The notes beneath the pieces were generated by a model. It was not told where the DNA came from and searched no databases. It was given only the letters and a program-made list of their open reading frames with translations. Source: Clostridia bacterium (lineage in GTDB: Bacteria > Bacillota > Clostridia > Oscillospirales > RGIG577). From it: a DNA stretch of 46,936 bases. The stretch covers positions 1 to 46,936 of the forward strand of contig JAFQZS010000006.1 in assembly GCA_017405765.1 (NCBI GenBank), written 5' to 3'. Both the position numbers and the translations under genes were made by a program. Every line of letters starts with the position of its first letter. Within the stretch, counting starts at the first letter, position 1. This document shows positions 7,181-16,293 of this stretch, in pieces.

Positions 7181-7945
7181 ATGGCAGTAGTATCTATGAA
7201 ACAGCTTCTGGAGGCCGGCGTACATTTCGGTCATCAGACAAGAAGATGGAACCCGAAAATGGCGGAATACATCTTCACCGAAAGAAACGGCATCTACATC
7301 ATCGACCTGCAGAAGACCGTAAAAAAGATCGAAGAAGCATACTTCTTCATCCGCGAAGTTGCGGCAAACGGCGGCGAAGTGCTTTTCGTCGGCACGAAAA
7401 AGCAGGCGCAGGAGTCCATTAAGGAAGAGGCCGAGAGAGTTGGCATGTATTATGTAAATGCCCGCTGGCTCGGCGGCATGCTCACAAACTTCAAGACGAT
7501 AAAGAAGAGAATAGAGCGTCTTGATAAGTTAAAGAAGATGGAGCAGGAAGGCGTGTTTGACCTTCTGCCGAAGAAGGAAGTAGTTAAGCTTCGTCTTGAG
7601 GCTGAAAAGCTTGAAAAGTTCTTAGGCGGCATCAAGAATATGAAGAAGCTTCCCGGCGCTATATTCGTGGTAGATCCGAGAAAAGAGCGCATAGCTATTG
7701 CAGAAGCAAGAAAGCTCGGCATACCGATCGTTGCCATAGTTGACACGAACTGCGATCCCGACGAGGTAGACTACGTTATCCCCGGCAACGACGACGCTAT
7801 ACGCGCCGTAAAGCTTATGGCTTCCATCATTTCCAACGCGATACTTGAGGGCAGACAGGGCGAACAGTTTGACGACACCTCCGCAGAAGGCGAAGCGACA
7901 CCTGCAGCAGAGACACCCGCAGAGGAAGCAAAAGAAGCTGAATAA
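7181..7945 (+). CDS. rpsB: 30S ribosomal protein S2
   Basis: The 254-residue protein is a component of the 30S head/platform junction and is among the last proteins to join the subunit. Family features are the N-terminal [19 protein letters not shown], the central [10 protein letters not shown], and [12 protein letters not shown] followed by [19 protein letters not shown]. An extra Glu/Ala-rich tail of roughly 25 residues follows the conserved core, as in many clostridial S2 proteins. AAGGAGG precedes the ATG by seven bases. It is followed by tsf after 41 bases, the standard rpsB-tsf pair. Confidence 0.98.
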   Translation: MAVVSMKQLLEAGVHFGHQTRRWNPKMAEYIFTERNGIYIIDLQKTVKKIEEAYFFIREVAANGGEVLFVGTKKQAQESIKEEAERVGMYYVNARWLGGMLTNFKTIKKRIERLDKLKKMEQEGVFDLLPKKEVVKLRLEAEKLEKFLGGIKNMKKLPGAIFVVDPRKERIAIAEARKLGIPIVAIVDTNCDPDEVDYVIPGNDDAIRAVKLMASIISNAILEGRQGEQFDDTSAEGEATPAAETPAEEAKEAE

Positions 7946-7986
7946 TTAAAAAAATAAGATATCTGAAATATAAGGAGGCAAATACG

Positions 7987-8907
7987 ATGGCTGCATTTAC
8001 AGCTAAAGACGTACAGGCTTTAAGAGAAAAGACAGGCGTAGGCATGATGGACTGCAAGAAGGCGCTTACCGCGTCTGACGGCGATATGGAGAAGGCTATT
8101 GAATTTTTAAGAGAGCGCGGACTTGCGGCAGCTGCAAAAAAGGCGTCTCGCATAGCAGCAGAGGGTATGGTAGACGCATACGTTACCGATAACGTAGGCG
8201 TACTCGTTGAGGTAAACTCCGAGACCGACTTCGTTGCAAAGAACCAGAGCTTCAAGGATTATGTTGCAGGCGTTGCAAAGGTAATAGCAGAGAACGACCC
8301 CGCTGACGTTGCAGCTCTGCTTACCATGAAGTATGACGATTCTCTTACCGTTGAAGAGATGCTCCGCGAAAAGATATTGACGATAGGCGAGAACTTAAAT
8401 ATCCGCCGTTTCGAGCGCTACACCGGCAAGAATATAACTTATATCCACGGCGGCGGCAAAATAGGCGTTATGGTAAACTTTGAGGTTGACGACGCCGTTG
8501 CAAAGAACGAAGAGTTCATCACTATGGGCAAGGACGTTGCAATGCAGATAGCCGCTCTCAATCCGACCTTCCTCTCGAAGGAGACCGTTCCCGCAAACGT
8601 TATCGAGAAGGAGAAGGAGATAAATCTTGCAGCTCTTAAAAACGACCCGAAGAACTCCAAGAAGCCTGAGAACATTCTCGTTAAGATAGTTGAAGGCAAA
8701 ATGGGCAAGTACTTCGAGCAGACCTGTCTTATGCAGCAGCCGTTCGTAAAGAACGGCGACCAGACTGTCGCTCAGTATGTTGCAGAGGTAGAGAAGAAGC
8801 TCGGCACGAAGATCTCGATAGTTAAATTTGCTCGTCTTGAAAAGGGCGAAGGCCTCCAGAAGCGTGAAGACAACTTCGCAGAAGAAGTAGCCGGAATGGT
8901 GAAATAA
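7987..8907 (+). CDS. tsf: Elongation factor Ts
   Basis: The 306-residue factor exchanges GDP for GTP on EF-Tu. The N-terminal UBA-like domain reads VQALREKTGVGMMDCKKAL, and the EF-Tu-contacting motif SETDFVAKN lies near residues 78-86. Two coiled subdomain repeats follow, with the C-terminal core including MQQPFVKNGDQTV. Length and order are normal. TAAGGAGG precedes the ATG. It is transcribed with rpsB and ends at a strong bidirectional terminator. Confidence 0.98.
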   Translation: MAAFTAKDVQALREKTGVGMMDCKKALTASDGDMEKAIEFLRERGLAAAAKKASRIAAEGMVDAYVTDNVGVLVEVNSETDFVAKNQSFKDYVAGVAKVIAENDPADVAALLTMKYDDSLTVEEMLREKILTIGENLNIRRFERYTGKNITYIHGGGKIGVMVNFEVDDAVAKNEEFITMGKDVAMQIAALNPTFLSKETVPANVIEKEKEINLAALKNDPKNSKKPENILVKIVEGKMGKYFEQTCLMQQPFVKNGDQTVAQYVAEVEKKLGTKISIVKFARLEKGEGLQKREDNFAEEVAGMVK

Positions 8908-8920
8908 TAAAGCGTAAGAA

Positions 8921-8952
8921 AAAAGCCGCATCGAAAACACGATGCGGCTTTT
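8921..8952. terminator. Bidirectional terminator between tsf and thioesterase gene
   Basis: A 13-base perfect stem pairs 8921-8933 with 8940-8952 (arms AAAAGCCGCATCG and CGATGCGGCTTTT). A-rich and T-rich ends on both sides let it serve tsf and the convergent minus-strand gene. Confidence 0.9.
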
Positions 8953-8956
8953 AAAG

Positions 8957-9364
8957 TTATACAGGTATCATAGTCGCCGTCATTTTTGCGATAAGCTTTC
9001 CGCTTTCCGAGTCGCTTACGTCGGCCTCGGTCACAATAAGCCTGCGCCCCGATTTTATTACGCGGCCGACAGCCTTGATGTTTTGGGCCGAGGCGGGGCG
9101 GAGCAGATTTATTTTAAATTCCGCGCTGAAGATATCGACCCCGCCGGGCACAACAGTATACGCGCTGTAACCGCAGGCCGTATCGGCCAGCGCAGTGATA
9201 ACGCCCGCGTGTATGACGCCGCTCCGCTGAGTAAGATCGTCGCGCTTTTTGAGCGTTATGGCCACGCATCCCTCTTCAACGCTTTCTATCCTTGCGCCTA
9301 TAAGTTTTAAGAATCCCTGTGTGTCAAAACTTTCTTGTACTCTTTTATAAAGCGCCTCGTTCAT
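8957..9364 (-). CDS. PaaI-family hotdog thioesterase
   Basis: This 135-residue hotdog-fold protein probably hydrolyses an acyl-CoA. The motif SGVIHAGVITALADTACGYSA holds the His52-Ala-Gly turn and Asp61, matching the DUF4442/PaaI-like group. AAGGAG lies just upstream of the ATG on the minus strand. It is convergent with tsf and divergent from smc. It is only distantly similar to the thioesterase at 1684-2121, so recent duplication is unlikely. The substrate is unknown. Confidence 0.88.
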   Translation of the reverse strand: MNEALYKRVQESFDTQGFLKLIGARIESVEEGCVAITLKKRDDLTQRSGVIHAGVITALADTACGYSAYTVVPGGVDIFSAEFKINLLRPASAQNIKAVGRVIKSGRRLIVTEADVSDSESGKLIAKMTATMIPV

Positions 9365-9483
9365 CTTTTATTCTCCTTGCACTTGCTTTTTCTAAAAGAT
9401 ATGACATAAAAACGGCGATTTGTCAACAAAAGGTGAGAAAAAGGGAGAAAATATGCTCTTTTATAAAAAACTTAACAAATTAT

Positions 9484-9514
9484 TTGGAAATGAGAGGCGA
9501 ATATATGATATACT
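9484..9514 (+). promoter_or_regulatory. Candidate promoter for the smc operon
   Basis: TTGGAA (9484-9489) and TATACT (9509-9514) are 19 bases apart. The long spacer is offset by an extended -10 TG at 9506-9507. The smc start follows at 9550. Confidence 0.4.
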
Positions 9515-9549
9515 ATTTATTCAGAATAAAACGACAGGAGAGTTATTGA

Positions 9550-12500
9550 TTGGCGTATCTGAAAAGTTTGGAGCTTTCGGGATTTAAGTCTTTTCCCGAT
9601 AAAGTGAATATTGCTTTTACGGACGGGATATGCGCCATAGTCGGCCCCAACGGCAGCGGAAAGAGCAACATATGCGATGCGATACGCTGGGTCTTCGGAG
9701 AGCAGTCTGCAAAAACGCTCAGGGGCGACAGAATGGAAGACGTTATCTTCGGCGGTACGCAAACAAGAAGACCTACAGGATTTGCCGAGGTAACGCTGAC
9801 GCTTGATAATTCGTCGGGTATCTTCAATTCGGATTATTCGGAGCTTTCGGTTACGCGCCGGTACTTTCGCTCGGGCGAAAGCGAATATTTCATAAACCGC
9901 GCCCAGGTGCGTCTTAAAGACGTTCACGAGCTTTTCATGGATACGGGACTGGGGCGAGACGGGTATTCGATAATAGGACAGGGACGCATAGCGGAGATAC
10001 TTTCGCAGAAAAGTTTTGACCGTCGTCAGATATTTGAGGAGGCGGCCGGAATATCGAAGTATCGCTATAAAAAGCTTGAAAGCGAAAAGAAGCTTAGATC
10101 CACACAGGAAAATCTGGAACGCCTTTCTGATATTATCGTGCTTTTATCCGAACGTGAAAAAACGCTTGAAGTCCAGTCGAAAAAGGCGAGGGAGTATCTT
10201 TCGCTGCGCGAAAGCTTAAGAAAGTTCGAGGTCACGCTGTTTATTCGCTCCTATGAGAGCGCAAAACAAGAAAACATAAGGCTTACGGAGCGCACAGCCG
10301 ATTTAAAAGCAGAGCTTTCAGAGAAGAGAGACATACAAAACGACGTTGAATCACGACTTGAAAGCATGACCGGGCGCATACGGGAGACCGATATAGAGAT
10401 AAATACAAAACGCACCTTTTTGCAGGAGCAAAGGCTGAAGCTTCAAAAAACGCAGAGCGACGCCGCCGTAATGGAAGATGAAGTCAAACGAAATCTTTCC
10501 GATATAGACCGGCTTTTATTAAAGAGCGGCGCAAAACAGCAGACGCTTTTATCGAACGAAGCGCTTATAAACGAAACGAGGACTCAGATAGATACGCTGA
10601 TAAGCGAGCATGAAGCGTTAAGAGAACGGCTTGATGCAATAGATAAAGAATGTGAAAAGAAAAGGGCGGACGAACAAAACAAGCAAACCGAGATATATGC
10701 GCTTCGACGCGAAACAGACGAGATAAAGACGCAGATCGCTTCGCTTAGAGAAAAGATATCGTCGCTTGCGTCGGCTGTAAGCATAAGACGCTCACAACAA
10801 AGCGGCAGGGATCAAAGCGTGCTCTCGCTAAAAAATAAGGCTGACGAGCTGCGCGCGGGCCTCATCAAGAACACCCAGGAAGAAAAGACGCTTTCTAAAG
10901 AGCTTTCAGAGAAGATAACGCTTTATGAGAATGAACGGGCACTTGGGAAAAAGCTTTCGAATGAGCTTTCGGCGGATAGGGCGCGTATGAACGATCTTGA
11001 GAGGATAAATGCGGCGGCACACGCGAGACTTAATATGCTTTCTGAGCTTAAACGCGAGCTTGAAGGCTTTTTGGGCAGCGTTAAGTTCGTAATACATAGT
11101 AAGCAGGCGGGCAGACTTTCAGGCGTCGAAGGAACGGTGGCAGACTTGTTTGCCGTTCGGGAGAGATACGCAGCTGCCGTTGAAACTGCGCTGGGAGCCG
11201 CCGTGCAAAACATCGTAGTAAGCGACGAGGAAGAGGCGAAAGCGGCCATAAAGCTTTTAAAAGAGACGAAAAGCGGACGCGCCACGTTTTTGCCGTTAAG
11301 CGCCGTAAGGGGTCAAAGATACGGATTTGAAGCGCTTTCCCACCATAAGGGTTTTATTTCATGCGCTTTTGACGCTGTGAAATGCGATAAGAAATATGAG
11401 GGCATATTCCTTTATCTTTTGGGGCGCACCGCTCTTTTTGAGGATTTGGACAGCGCCGTTTCGGCGGCAAAAGCTACCGGCTATAAAACGCGAATAGTAA
11501 CGCTTGACGGTCAGCTTATAAACGCCGGAGGAAGTCTTACGGGAGGCAGCCTTTCGAAAACCGCCGGCATAGTCACGCGCGCGTCTCAGATGGCGCGCCT
11601 AAAAGACGAATGCGCCGAGAATGAAAAGACAATAAAAAGCCTGAAACAGGCTTCGGATGAAAAAAATGCTCATATAGAGGAGCATAAAAAACGTGAAGAA
11701 ACACTTGAGGCCGAGGTGCGCGCCATACAGGAAGCCCTTTCTCAAAAAAAGAGCGAAGGCGAGTTTTTAAGACGCAGTATCATGGATACACAGACGGCGC
11801 ACAATGAGGCAATAAGCGAACGCGCCGACGCATCGAGTCTTATGAAGACGGATGAGGAGGCGAAAGCGGAGCTTGAAAAAGAGCTTGACGCTTGCTTAAT
11901 AAAGCTTGCTTCGGCAAACGAGATCCTCTTTTCAAAAGAGACCCGTCATAAGGCGCTCTTACAGGCAGTAAGAGACGCCGAGACAGAGCTTTCGGAGGCA
12001 AAGCTTTCTTTAGAGATGAAAAAGAAAGATATGGACGTCTCAAAAGCGCGCCTTATATCGTATGAACAAAAGGGCGGCGAGATAGGCAACGAAAGCGCCG
12101 CATTGGAGGACGAAGCAAAGGGTCTGGCCGCTAAAAATGAAGAGCTTAAAATCAGGATAACCGAGTCAAATGCGGAATCTCGGCGGATAACGAACGAGCT
12201 TAACGAAGGCGAGAACAGTCTGAATGCGATGATAGCCGAGAAAATACAGCTTGACAAATCATACGAATCGCTTATAAGAGAGCAAAGGGAGACGGCAAAG
12301 CATACTGGCGAGCTTGAACGCGAGCTTGTAAGGCTTGAAACTAAGCTTGAGACCGAGAAGGCACGCATCGAGGAAGCGGCAGGAAAGCTCTGGGAAGCTT
12401 ATGAGCTTACGCCTGCTGCGGCGGGCGCGTATGTCCTTTCGGAAGACGAGGTGTCAAACGCGCAAGCTCAGTCTCTCGCTTCCGATTTGAAGCGTAAAAT

Positions 12501-13131
12501 ACACGCGCTCGGAAGCATTAACGCCGACGCCATAGACGAATATGATGAGGTAAAAGAAAAGCTTGATTTTTTAAAGCTTCAGACAGAGGACCTTATAAAG
12601 GCAAAAAACAGTCTTGAAAATATAGTATCTGGGCTAACAAGGCGCATGAGGGAGATCTTTTCGGAGCAGTTTAGGATAATAAACAAAAACTTTTCTGCGA
12701 CTTTCAGTGAGCTTTTCGGAGGCGGACGCGCGTGGCTGGAACTTGAAGATGAAAACGACGTCTTAAATTGCGGTATAGAGATACACGTTCAGCCGCCCGG
12801 AAAGAATGTAAAAAGCATATCGCTGCTTTCCGGCGGCGAGCAGGCGTTCACGGCGATAGCCGTGCTGTTCGCAATGCTTAAAATACGTCCCGCGCCGTTC
12901 TGCGTTCTTGACGAGGTGGAAGCCGCGCTGGACGAGGTAAACGTAGTAAGATTCGGACGTTATATCGAATCGTTTAAGGATAAAACTCAATTTGTAGTTA
13001 TAACGCACAGACGCGGCACGATGGAATTTGCCGATATGCTTTACGGAGTAACTATGCAGGAAAAGGGCGTTTCCAAGCTCATTTCCATAAACGTGCGCGA
13101 CGCTGCAAAGCAGATGAATATTATACGGTAA
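9550..13131 (+). CDS. smc: Chromosome segregation protein SMC
   Basis: The 1193-residue ATPase forms the SMC-ScpAB condensin that organises and helps segregate the chromosome. The N-terminal head has Walker A GPNGSGKSN at residues 32-40. Two long coiled coils flank a hinge around residues 515-650. The C-terminal head has the signature LLSGGEQ near residue 1093 and Walker B CVLDEVEAALDE shortly after. Start is TTG, nine bases after AGGAG; no ATG fits. In Bacillus smc is preceded by rnc, but here a minus-strand thioesterase lies upstream. ftsY follows after 14 bases, the usual order. Confidence 0.98.
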   Translation: MAYLKSLELSGFKSFPDKVNIAFTDGICAIVGPNGSGKSNICDAIRWVFGEQSAKTLRGDRMEDVIFGGTQTRRPTGFAEVTLTLDNSSGIFNSDYSELSVTRRYFRSGESEYFINRAQVRLKDVHELFMDTGLGRDGYSIIGQGRIAEILSQKSFDRRQIFEEAAGISKYRYKKLESEKKLRSTQENLERLSDIIVLLSEREKTLEVQSKKAREYLSLRESLRKFEVTLFIRSYESAKQENIRLTERTADLKAELSEKRDIQNDVESRLESMTGRIRETDIEINTKRTFLQEQRLKLQKTQSDAAVMEDEVKRNLSDIDRLLLKSGAKQQTLLSNEALINETRTQIDTLISEHEALRERLDAIDKECEKKRADEQNKQTEIYALRRETDEIKTQIASLREKISSLASAVSIRRSQQSGRDQSVLSLKNKADELRAGLIKNTQEEKTLSKELSEKITLYENERALGKKLSNELSADRARMNDLERINAAAHARLNMLSELKRELEGFLGSVKFVIHSKQAGRLSGVEGTVADLFAVRERYAAAVETALGAAVQNIVVSDEEEAKAAIKLLKETKSGRATFLPLSAVRGQRYGFEALSHHKGFISCAFDAVKCDKKYEGIFLYLLGRTALFEDLDSAVSAAKATGYKTRIVTLDGQLINAGGSLTGGSLSKTAGIVTRASQMARLKDECAENEKTIKSLKQASDEKNAHIEEHKKREETLEAEVRAIQEALSQKKSEGEFLRRSIMDTQTAHNEAISERADASSLMKTDEEAKAELEKELDACLIKLASANEILFSKETRHKALLQAVRDAETELSEAKLSLEMKKKDMDVSKARLISYEQKGGEIGNESAALEDEAKGLAAKNEELKIRITESNAESRRITNELNEGENSLNAMIAEKIQLDKSYESLIREQRETAKHTGELERELVRLETKLETEKARIEEAAGKLWEAYELTPAAAGAYVLSEDEVSNAQAQSLASDLKRKIHALGSINADAIDEYDEVKEKLDFLKLQTEDLIKAKNSLENIVSGLTRRMREIFSEQFRIINKNFSATFSELFGGGRAWLELEDENDVLNCGIEIHVQPPGKNVKSISLLSGGEQAFTAIAVLFAMLKIRPAPFCVLDEVEAALDEVNVVRFGRYIESFKDKTQFVVITHRRGTMEFADMLYGVTMQEKGVSKLISINVRDAAKQMNIIR

Positions 13132-13145
13132 GGAGCAGGGGTTTT

Positions 13146-14096
13146 ATGTCATTCTTTAAAAAGCTTGCAGAAGGACTGAAAAAAACAAAAAAGTCACTTT
13201 TCGGATCGCTGGGCAATGTGGCCCGCGGATTTTCAAAGGTGGACGACGAGCTGTTCGACGAGTTTGAAGAAACGCTCATCATGGCCGACGTGGGAGTGAA
13301 CACTTCGCTTGAGATAATGGACAGACTGAGAGATAAGGTGAAGGAAGAAAAGATAAAGGAGCCGATGGAGGCCGTTGAGGCCTTAAAAACGATAATGGCA
13401 GGTATGATAGACGACGAAGACAGCGCGCTTAAAACGAATACCAAGCCGTCGGTCATACTTGTTATAGGCGTAAACGGCGTAGGAAAAACCACTTCTATCG
13501 CAAAAATAGCCCATTATTTAAAGGGACAGGGCAAAAAGGTCGTTTTGGGAGCGGCCGACACGTTCCGCGCGGCGGCGATCGACCAGCTTATGATATGGGC
13601 CGATCGCGTCGGAGTTGACATAATCAAGCAGAGCGAGGGCGCAGATCCCGCCTCCGTCGTGTTCGATACGATAGCGGCGGCAAAATCGCGCGGAGCCGAC
13701 GTTATAATCTGTGATACTGCGGGCAGACTTCATAACAAAAAGAATCTTATGAACGAGCTTGAGAAGATATCGCGCGTAATAGCGCGCGAGCTTCCCGACG
13801 CCGATAAAGAGGTTTTGCTGGTGCTCGACGCGACGACGGGGCAGAACGCCTTAAACCAGGCGAAGGAGTTCAAGGCGGCAGCCGAAATAACGGGCATAGT
13901 GCTTACAAAGCTCGACGGCACAGCAAAGGGCGGCATAATCTTTGCCGTTAAGAACGAGCTTTCGGTGCCTGTAAAGTTCATAGGCGTAGGCGAGGGCATG
14001 GACGATATGCAGCCGTTTGACGGAAAACAGTTCGTGGACGCGATATTCTCAAAGGACGACGAACAGGAGGAAGCCTCAGAGGAGGATACAATATGA
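13146..14096 (+). CDS. ftsY: Signal recognition particle receptor FtsY
   Basis: The 316-residue GTPase docks SRP-bound ribosomes at the membrane. The NG domain is complete: P-loop GVNGVGKTT near residues 108-116, [11 protein letters not shown] at 138-148, [12 protein letters not shown] at 190-201, and [10 protein letters not shown] at 254-263. The N-terminal acidic A domain of Gram-negative FtsY is absent, and a short Lys-rich amphipathic helix (residues 1-20) takes its place, as in Gram-positives. The stop codon overlaps the start of rdgB in ATGA. AGGAG is upstream of the ATG. Confidence 0.97.
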   Translation: MSFFKKLAEGLKKTKKSLFGSLGNVARGFSKVDDELFDEFEETLIMADVGVNTSLEIMDRLRDKVKEEKIKEPMEAVEALKTIMAGMIDDEDSALKTNTKPSVILVIGVNGVGKTTSIAKIAHYLKGQGKKVVLGAADTFRAAAIDQLMIWADRVGVDIIKQSEGADPASVVFDTIAAAKSRGADVIICDTAGRLHNKKNLMNELEKISRVIARELPDADKEVLLVLDATTGQNALNQAKEFKAAAEITGIVLTKLDGTAKGGIIFAVKNELSVPVKFIGVGEGMDDMQPFDGKQFVDAIFSKDDEQEEASEEDTI

Positions 14097-14683
14097 AAAT
14101 AATTGCCGCAACAAACAACAAGGGCAAGCTTATGGAGATCGAGGAGATAACAAAAGATCTTAAATTTTACGTATCATCTCTTTCAAACGAGGGCATAAAG
14201 GTGGATTTTGAGGAGACGGGCGCAACGTTTGAACAAAACGCTCTTATAAAGGCGCGCACTGTTTACAAGATCTCGCACACGCCTGTTTTGTCAGATGATT
14301 CCGGCCTTGAGGTGGACGCGCTTTTCGGGGCGCCAGGAGTCTATACGTCGCGCTATGCAAAAGAAGGCGCAACTGACGACGAAAACATATCAAAGCTGCT
14401 TTTTGCCATGAAGGAAGTCAAAAAAGAGGAAAAACGCACGGCGCGTTTTGTTTGCGCGCTTGCATATATTGACGAAAACGGAGACGAGCATGTGTACAGA
14501 GGCGAATGCGAAGGCCTGATAACCTTTGAAAAAAGGGGAAAAGACGGCATGGGATACGACCCCGTATTCTATTATCCGCCGTATAAAATGACGTTCGCCG
14601 AGTGCAGTCATGAGATGAAAAATGCAGTAAGCCACCGCAGCGCGGCGCTTAAAAAGTTTTTCGAGGATATAAAAATAAAGTAA
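14093..14683 (+). CDS. rdgB: XTP/dITP diphosphatase (RdgB/HAM1 family)
   Basis: The 196-residue enzyme hydrolyses non-canonical purine triphosphates such as dITP and XTP to monophosphates, keeping them out of DNA and RNA. Hallmarks are ATNNKGKLMEIEEI at the N-terminus, SDDSGLEVDALFGAPGVYTS in the middle (catalytic Asp pair), and GYDPVFYYP near residue 156. It is translationally coupled to ftsY by a four-base ATGA overlap. Length is normal. Confidence 0.96.
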   Translation: MKIIAATNNKGKLMEIEEITKDLKFYVSSLSNEGIKVDFEETGATFEQNALIKARTVYKISHTPVLSDDSGLEVDALFGAPGVYTSRYAKEGATDDENISKLLFAMKEVKKEEKRTARFVCALAYIDENGDEHVYRGECEGLITFEKRGKDGMGYDPVFYYPPYKMTFAECSHEMKNAVSHRSAALKKFFEDIKIK

Positions 14684-14702
14684 CGGGGAGAGATAAGAGA
14701 CT

Positions 14703-14990
14703 TTGCTTACGAGTAAACAAAGAGCATATCTTCGCAGTCTTGCGAACGGTATAGATACTATATTTCAGGTGGGAAAATCGGATATAAAGGACACGCTTAT
14801 AAAGCAGACGGACGATGCGCTGGAGGCGCGCGAACTTATAAAGATAAGAGTACTTGAAACGTCGGGACTTTCGGCAAGAGAGGCTGCAGAGGAGCTTGCG
14901 ACAGCCGTGGGAGCCGAGGTGGTTGCCGTGATAGGCAGCCGCATGATACTGTACAGAGAGTCCGTAAAGAACAAGAAGATCGTGCTTTAA
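14703..14990 (+). CDS. yhbY: YhbY-type CRM domain RNA-binding protein
   Basis: This 95-residue single CRM-domain protein binds RNA and associates with pre-50S ribosomes in other bacteria. Family motifs are LTSKQRAYLRSLAN at the start, IFQVGKSDIKDTLIKQ, and the KH-like loop GSRMILYRES. Start is TTG at 14703; the purine-rich GGGGAGAGATAAGAGA is upstream, but no ATG is available. It lies between rdgB and nadD, as in the yqeI-nadD-yqeK order of other Firmicutes. Confidence 0.93.
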   Translation: MLTSKQRAYLRSLANGIDTIFQVGKSDIKDTLIKQTDDALEARELIKIRVLETSGLSAREAAEELATAVGAEVVAVIGSRMILYRESVKNKKIVL

Positions 14991-15009
14991 CATTTTGGAG
15001 AATTGTTTT

Positions 15010-15624
15010 ATGCAGAAGGGACTTAATACCGTAATATTGGGAGGCACGTTCAATCCGATACATAACGGTCACATTCATGCGGTGCGAGAGGTGATGGAGC
15101 GCCTTTCGCCGGACGCGGCAGTGCTTATGCCGGCAGGCATACCGCCGCATAAAAGAGTTGAAAACGAAAAGGAACTGAGACGCCACAGATATGAAATGAC
15201 AAAGCTTGCCGTAATGGACGAGCCGCGTTTTTTCGTGAGCGATATCGAGCTTAAGAACGAGGGGATAAGCTATACCGTGGATACGCTCGACACATTTATA
15301 AAGCTTTATGCCCCGAAAAGTCTTTCATTGATTTTAGGAACGGATATGTTTTTAAGCTTTGAAAAGTGGAAAAGTTATGATAAAATATTAAATATGTGCG
15401 GTCTTATAGTGCTTCCCCGTTTTAAGGGCGGCATTTTAGAGATAGAACAAAAGCGCGACGGTGAATTTTCAAAATGGCGCAAGCGCATACAGGTGATCGA
15501 TGCACAAGTGATAGAAATATCGTCGACAAAGATAAGAGAAACGGTACGCGCCGGCGGAAGTATAGACGAATTTGTACCAAAGCGGGTAGCGCAGTACATA
15601 TATGATAATAAATTATACCGTTAG
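15010..15624 (+). CDS. nadD: Nicotinate-nucleotide adenylyltransferase
   Basis: The 204-residue enzyme transfers AMP from ATP to nicotinate mononucleotide in NAD synthesis. The nucleotidyltransferase motif GGTFNPIHNGH is at residues 11-21 and the second signature EISSTKIRETV is near the C-terminus. An in-frame TTG at 14995 would start inside the GGAG site (14997-15000), so the ATG at 15010, nine bases downstream, is preferred. It is part of the yhbY-nadD-yqeK-LCP-rsfS cluster. Confidence 0.96.
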   Translation: MQKGLNTVILGGTFNPIHNGHIHAVREVMERLSPDAAVLMPAGIPPHKRVENEKELRRHRYEMTKLAVMDEPRFFVSDIELKNEGISYTVDTLDTFIKLYAPKSLSLILGTDMFLSFEKWKSYDKILNMCGLIVLPRFKGGILEIEQKRDGEFSKWRKRIQVIDAQVIEISSTKIRETVRAGGSIDEFVPKRVAQYIYDNKLYR

Positions 15625-15643
15625 ATCATGAAACACTAAAGCG

Positions 15644-15665
15644 GTCTGCCGTCGTTTCGGCAGAC
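15644..15665 (+). other. Intercistronic hairpin between nadD and yqeK
   Basis: GTCTGCCG (15644-15651) pairs perfectly with CGGCAGAC (15658-15665) across a six-base loop. No T-run follows, so it is more likely an RNA processing or stability element than a terminator. It ends shortly before the yqeK ribosome binding site. Confidence 0.5.
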
Positions 15666-15689
15666 AGGCGCATGGCGGAGGTGTGTCGT

Positions 15690-16253
15690 ATGGATTATGA
15701 CAGCATTAAACATATCGTATCTTTGGAACTCAGCGAAAAACGGTTCAGGCATTCGCTCGGCGTGGCGGATACGGCGGTAAAGCTTGCCCGCAAATGCGGC
15801 TGGGACGAAGACGAGGCAAGACTTGCCGGTATACTGCACGATATAACAAAGGAACTTCCGCCTGCCAAACAAATGGAGCTTGTACGCGAGTATGACATAA
15901 TGCTGGACGACGACGAAAAGGACACGCCGAAGCTTTGGCATGCGATAACGGCGCCCCCGCTTCTTTTGGAACGCTTCGGCGTATCTAAGGACGTTGCGCG
16001 CGCAGTGCGCTATCATACTACGGGAAGAGCCGATATGAGCCTTTTGGAAAAGATAATATATCTTGCCGATTATGTGGAGCCGATGCGCGATTTTGACGGA
16101 GTAGAAGAGCTAAGAAAGCTTGCGTTTGAGGATATAGACGAGGCAATGAAGCTCGCGCTTAAAATGTCGGCAGAGGAAGTAAGGCGAAACGGCAAAAAAG
16201 TACATAAAAATACGCTGGAAGCCATTGAATTTATGGAGAAACAGGGCTCATAG
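15690..16253 (+). CDS. yqeK: HD-domain Ap4A hydrolase, YqeK family
   Basis: The 187-residue HD-fold protein belongs to the YqeK family, shown to split diadenosine tetraphosphate symmetrically into two ADP. Metal ligands visible are His21 (RFRHSLGVADTA), His50-Asp51 (AGILHDITKE), and the later Tyr-His and LADYVEP segments typical of the family. ATG at 15690 is chosen because GGCGGAGG lies just upstream; an in-frame ATG at 15672 precedes that site. It is located between nadD and the LCP gene, the conserved position. Confidence 0.94.
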   Translation: MDYDSIKHIVSLELSEKRFRHSLGVADTAVKLARKCGWDEDEARLAGILHDITKELPPAKQMELVREYDIMLDDDEKDTPKLWHAITAPPLLLERFGVSKDVARAVRYHTTGRADMSLLEKIIYLADYVEPMRDFDGVEELRKLAFEDIDEAMKLALKMSAEEVRRNGKKVHKNTLEAIEFMEKQGS

Positions 16254-16293
16254 GAGATATCCTATTTTCATATAACAAACAGGAGGAAAAAAG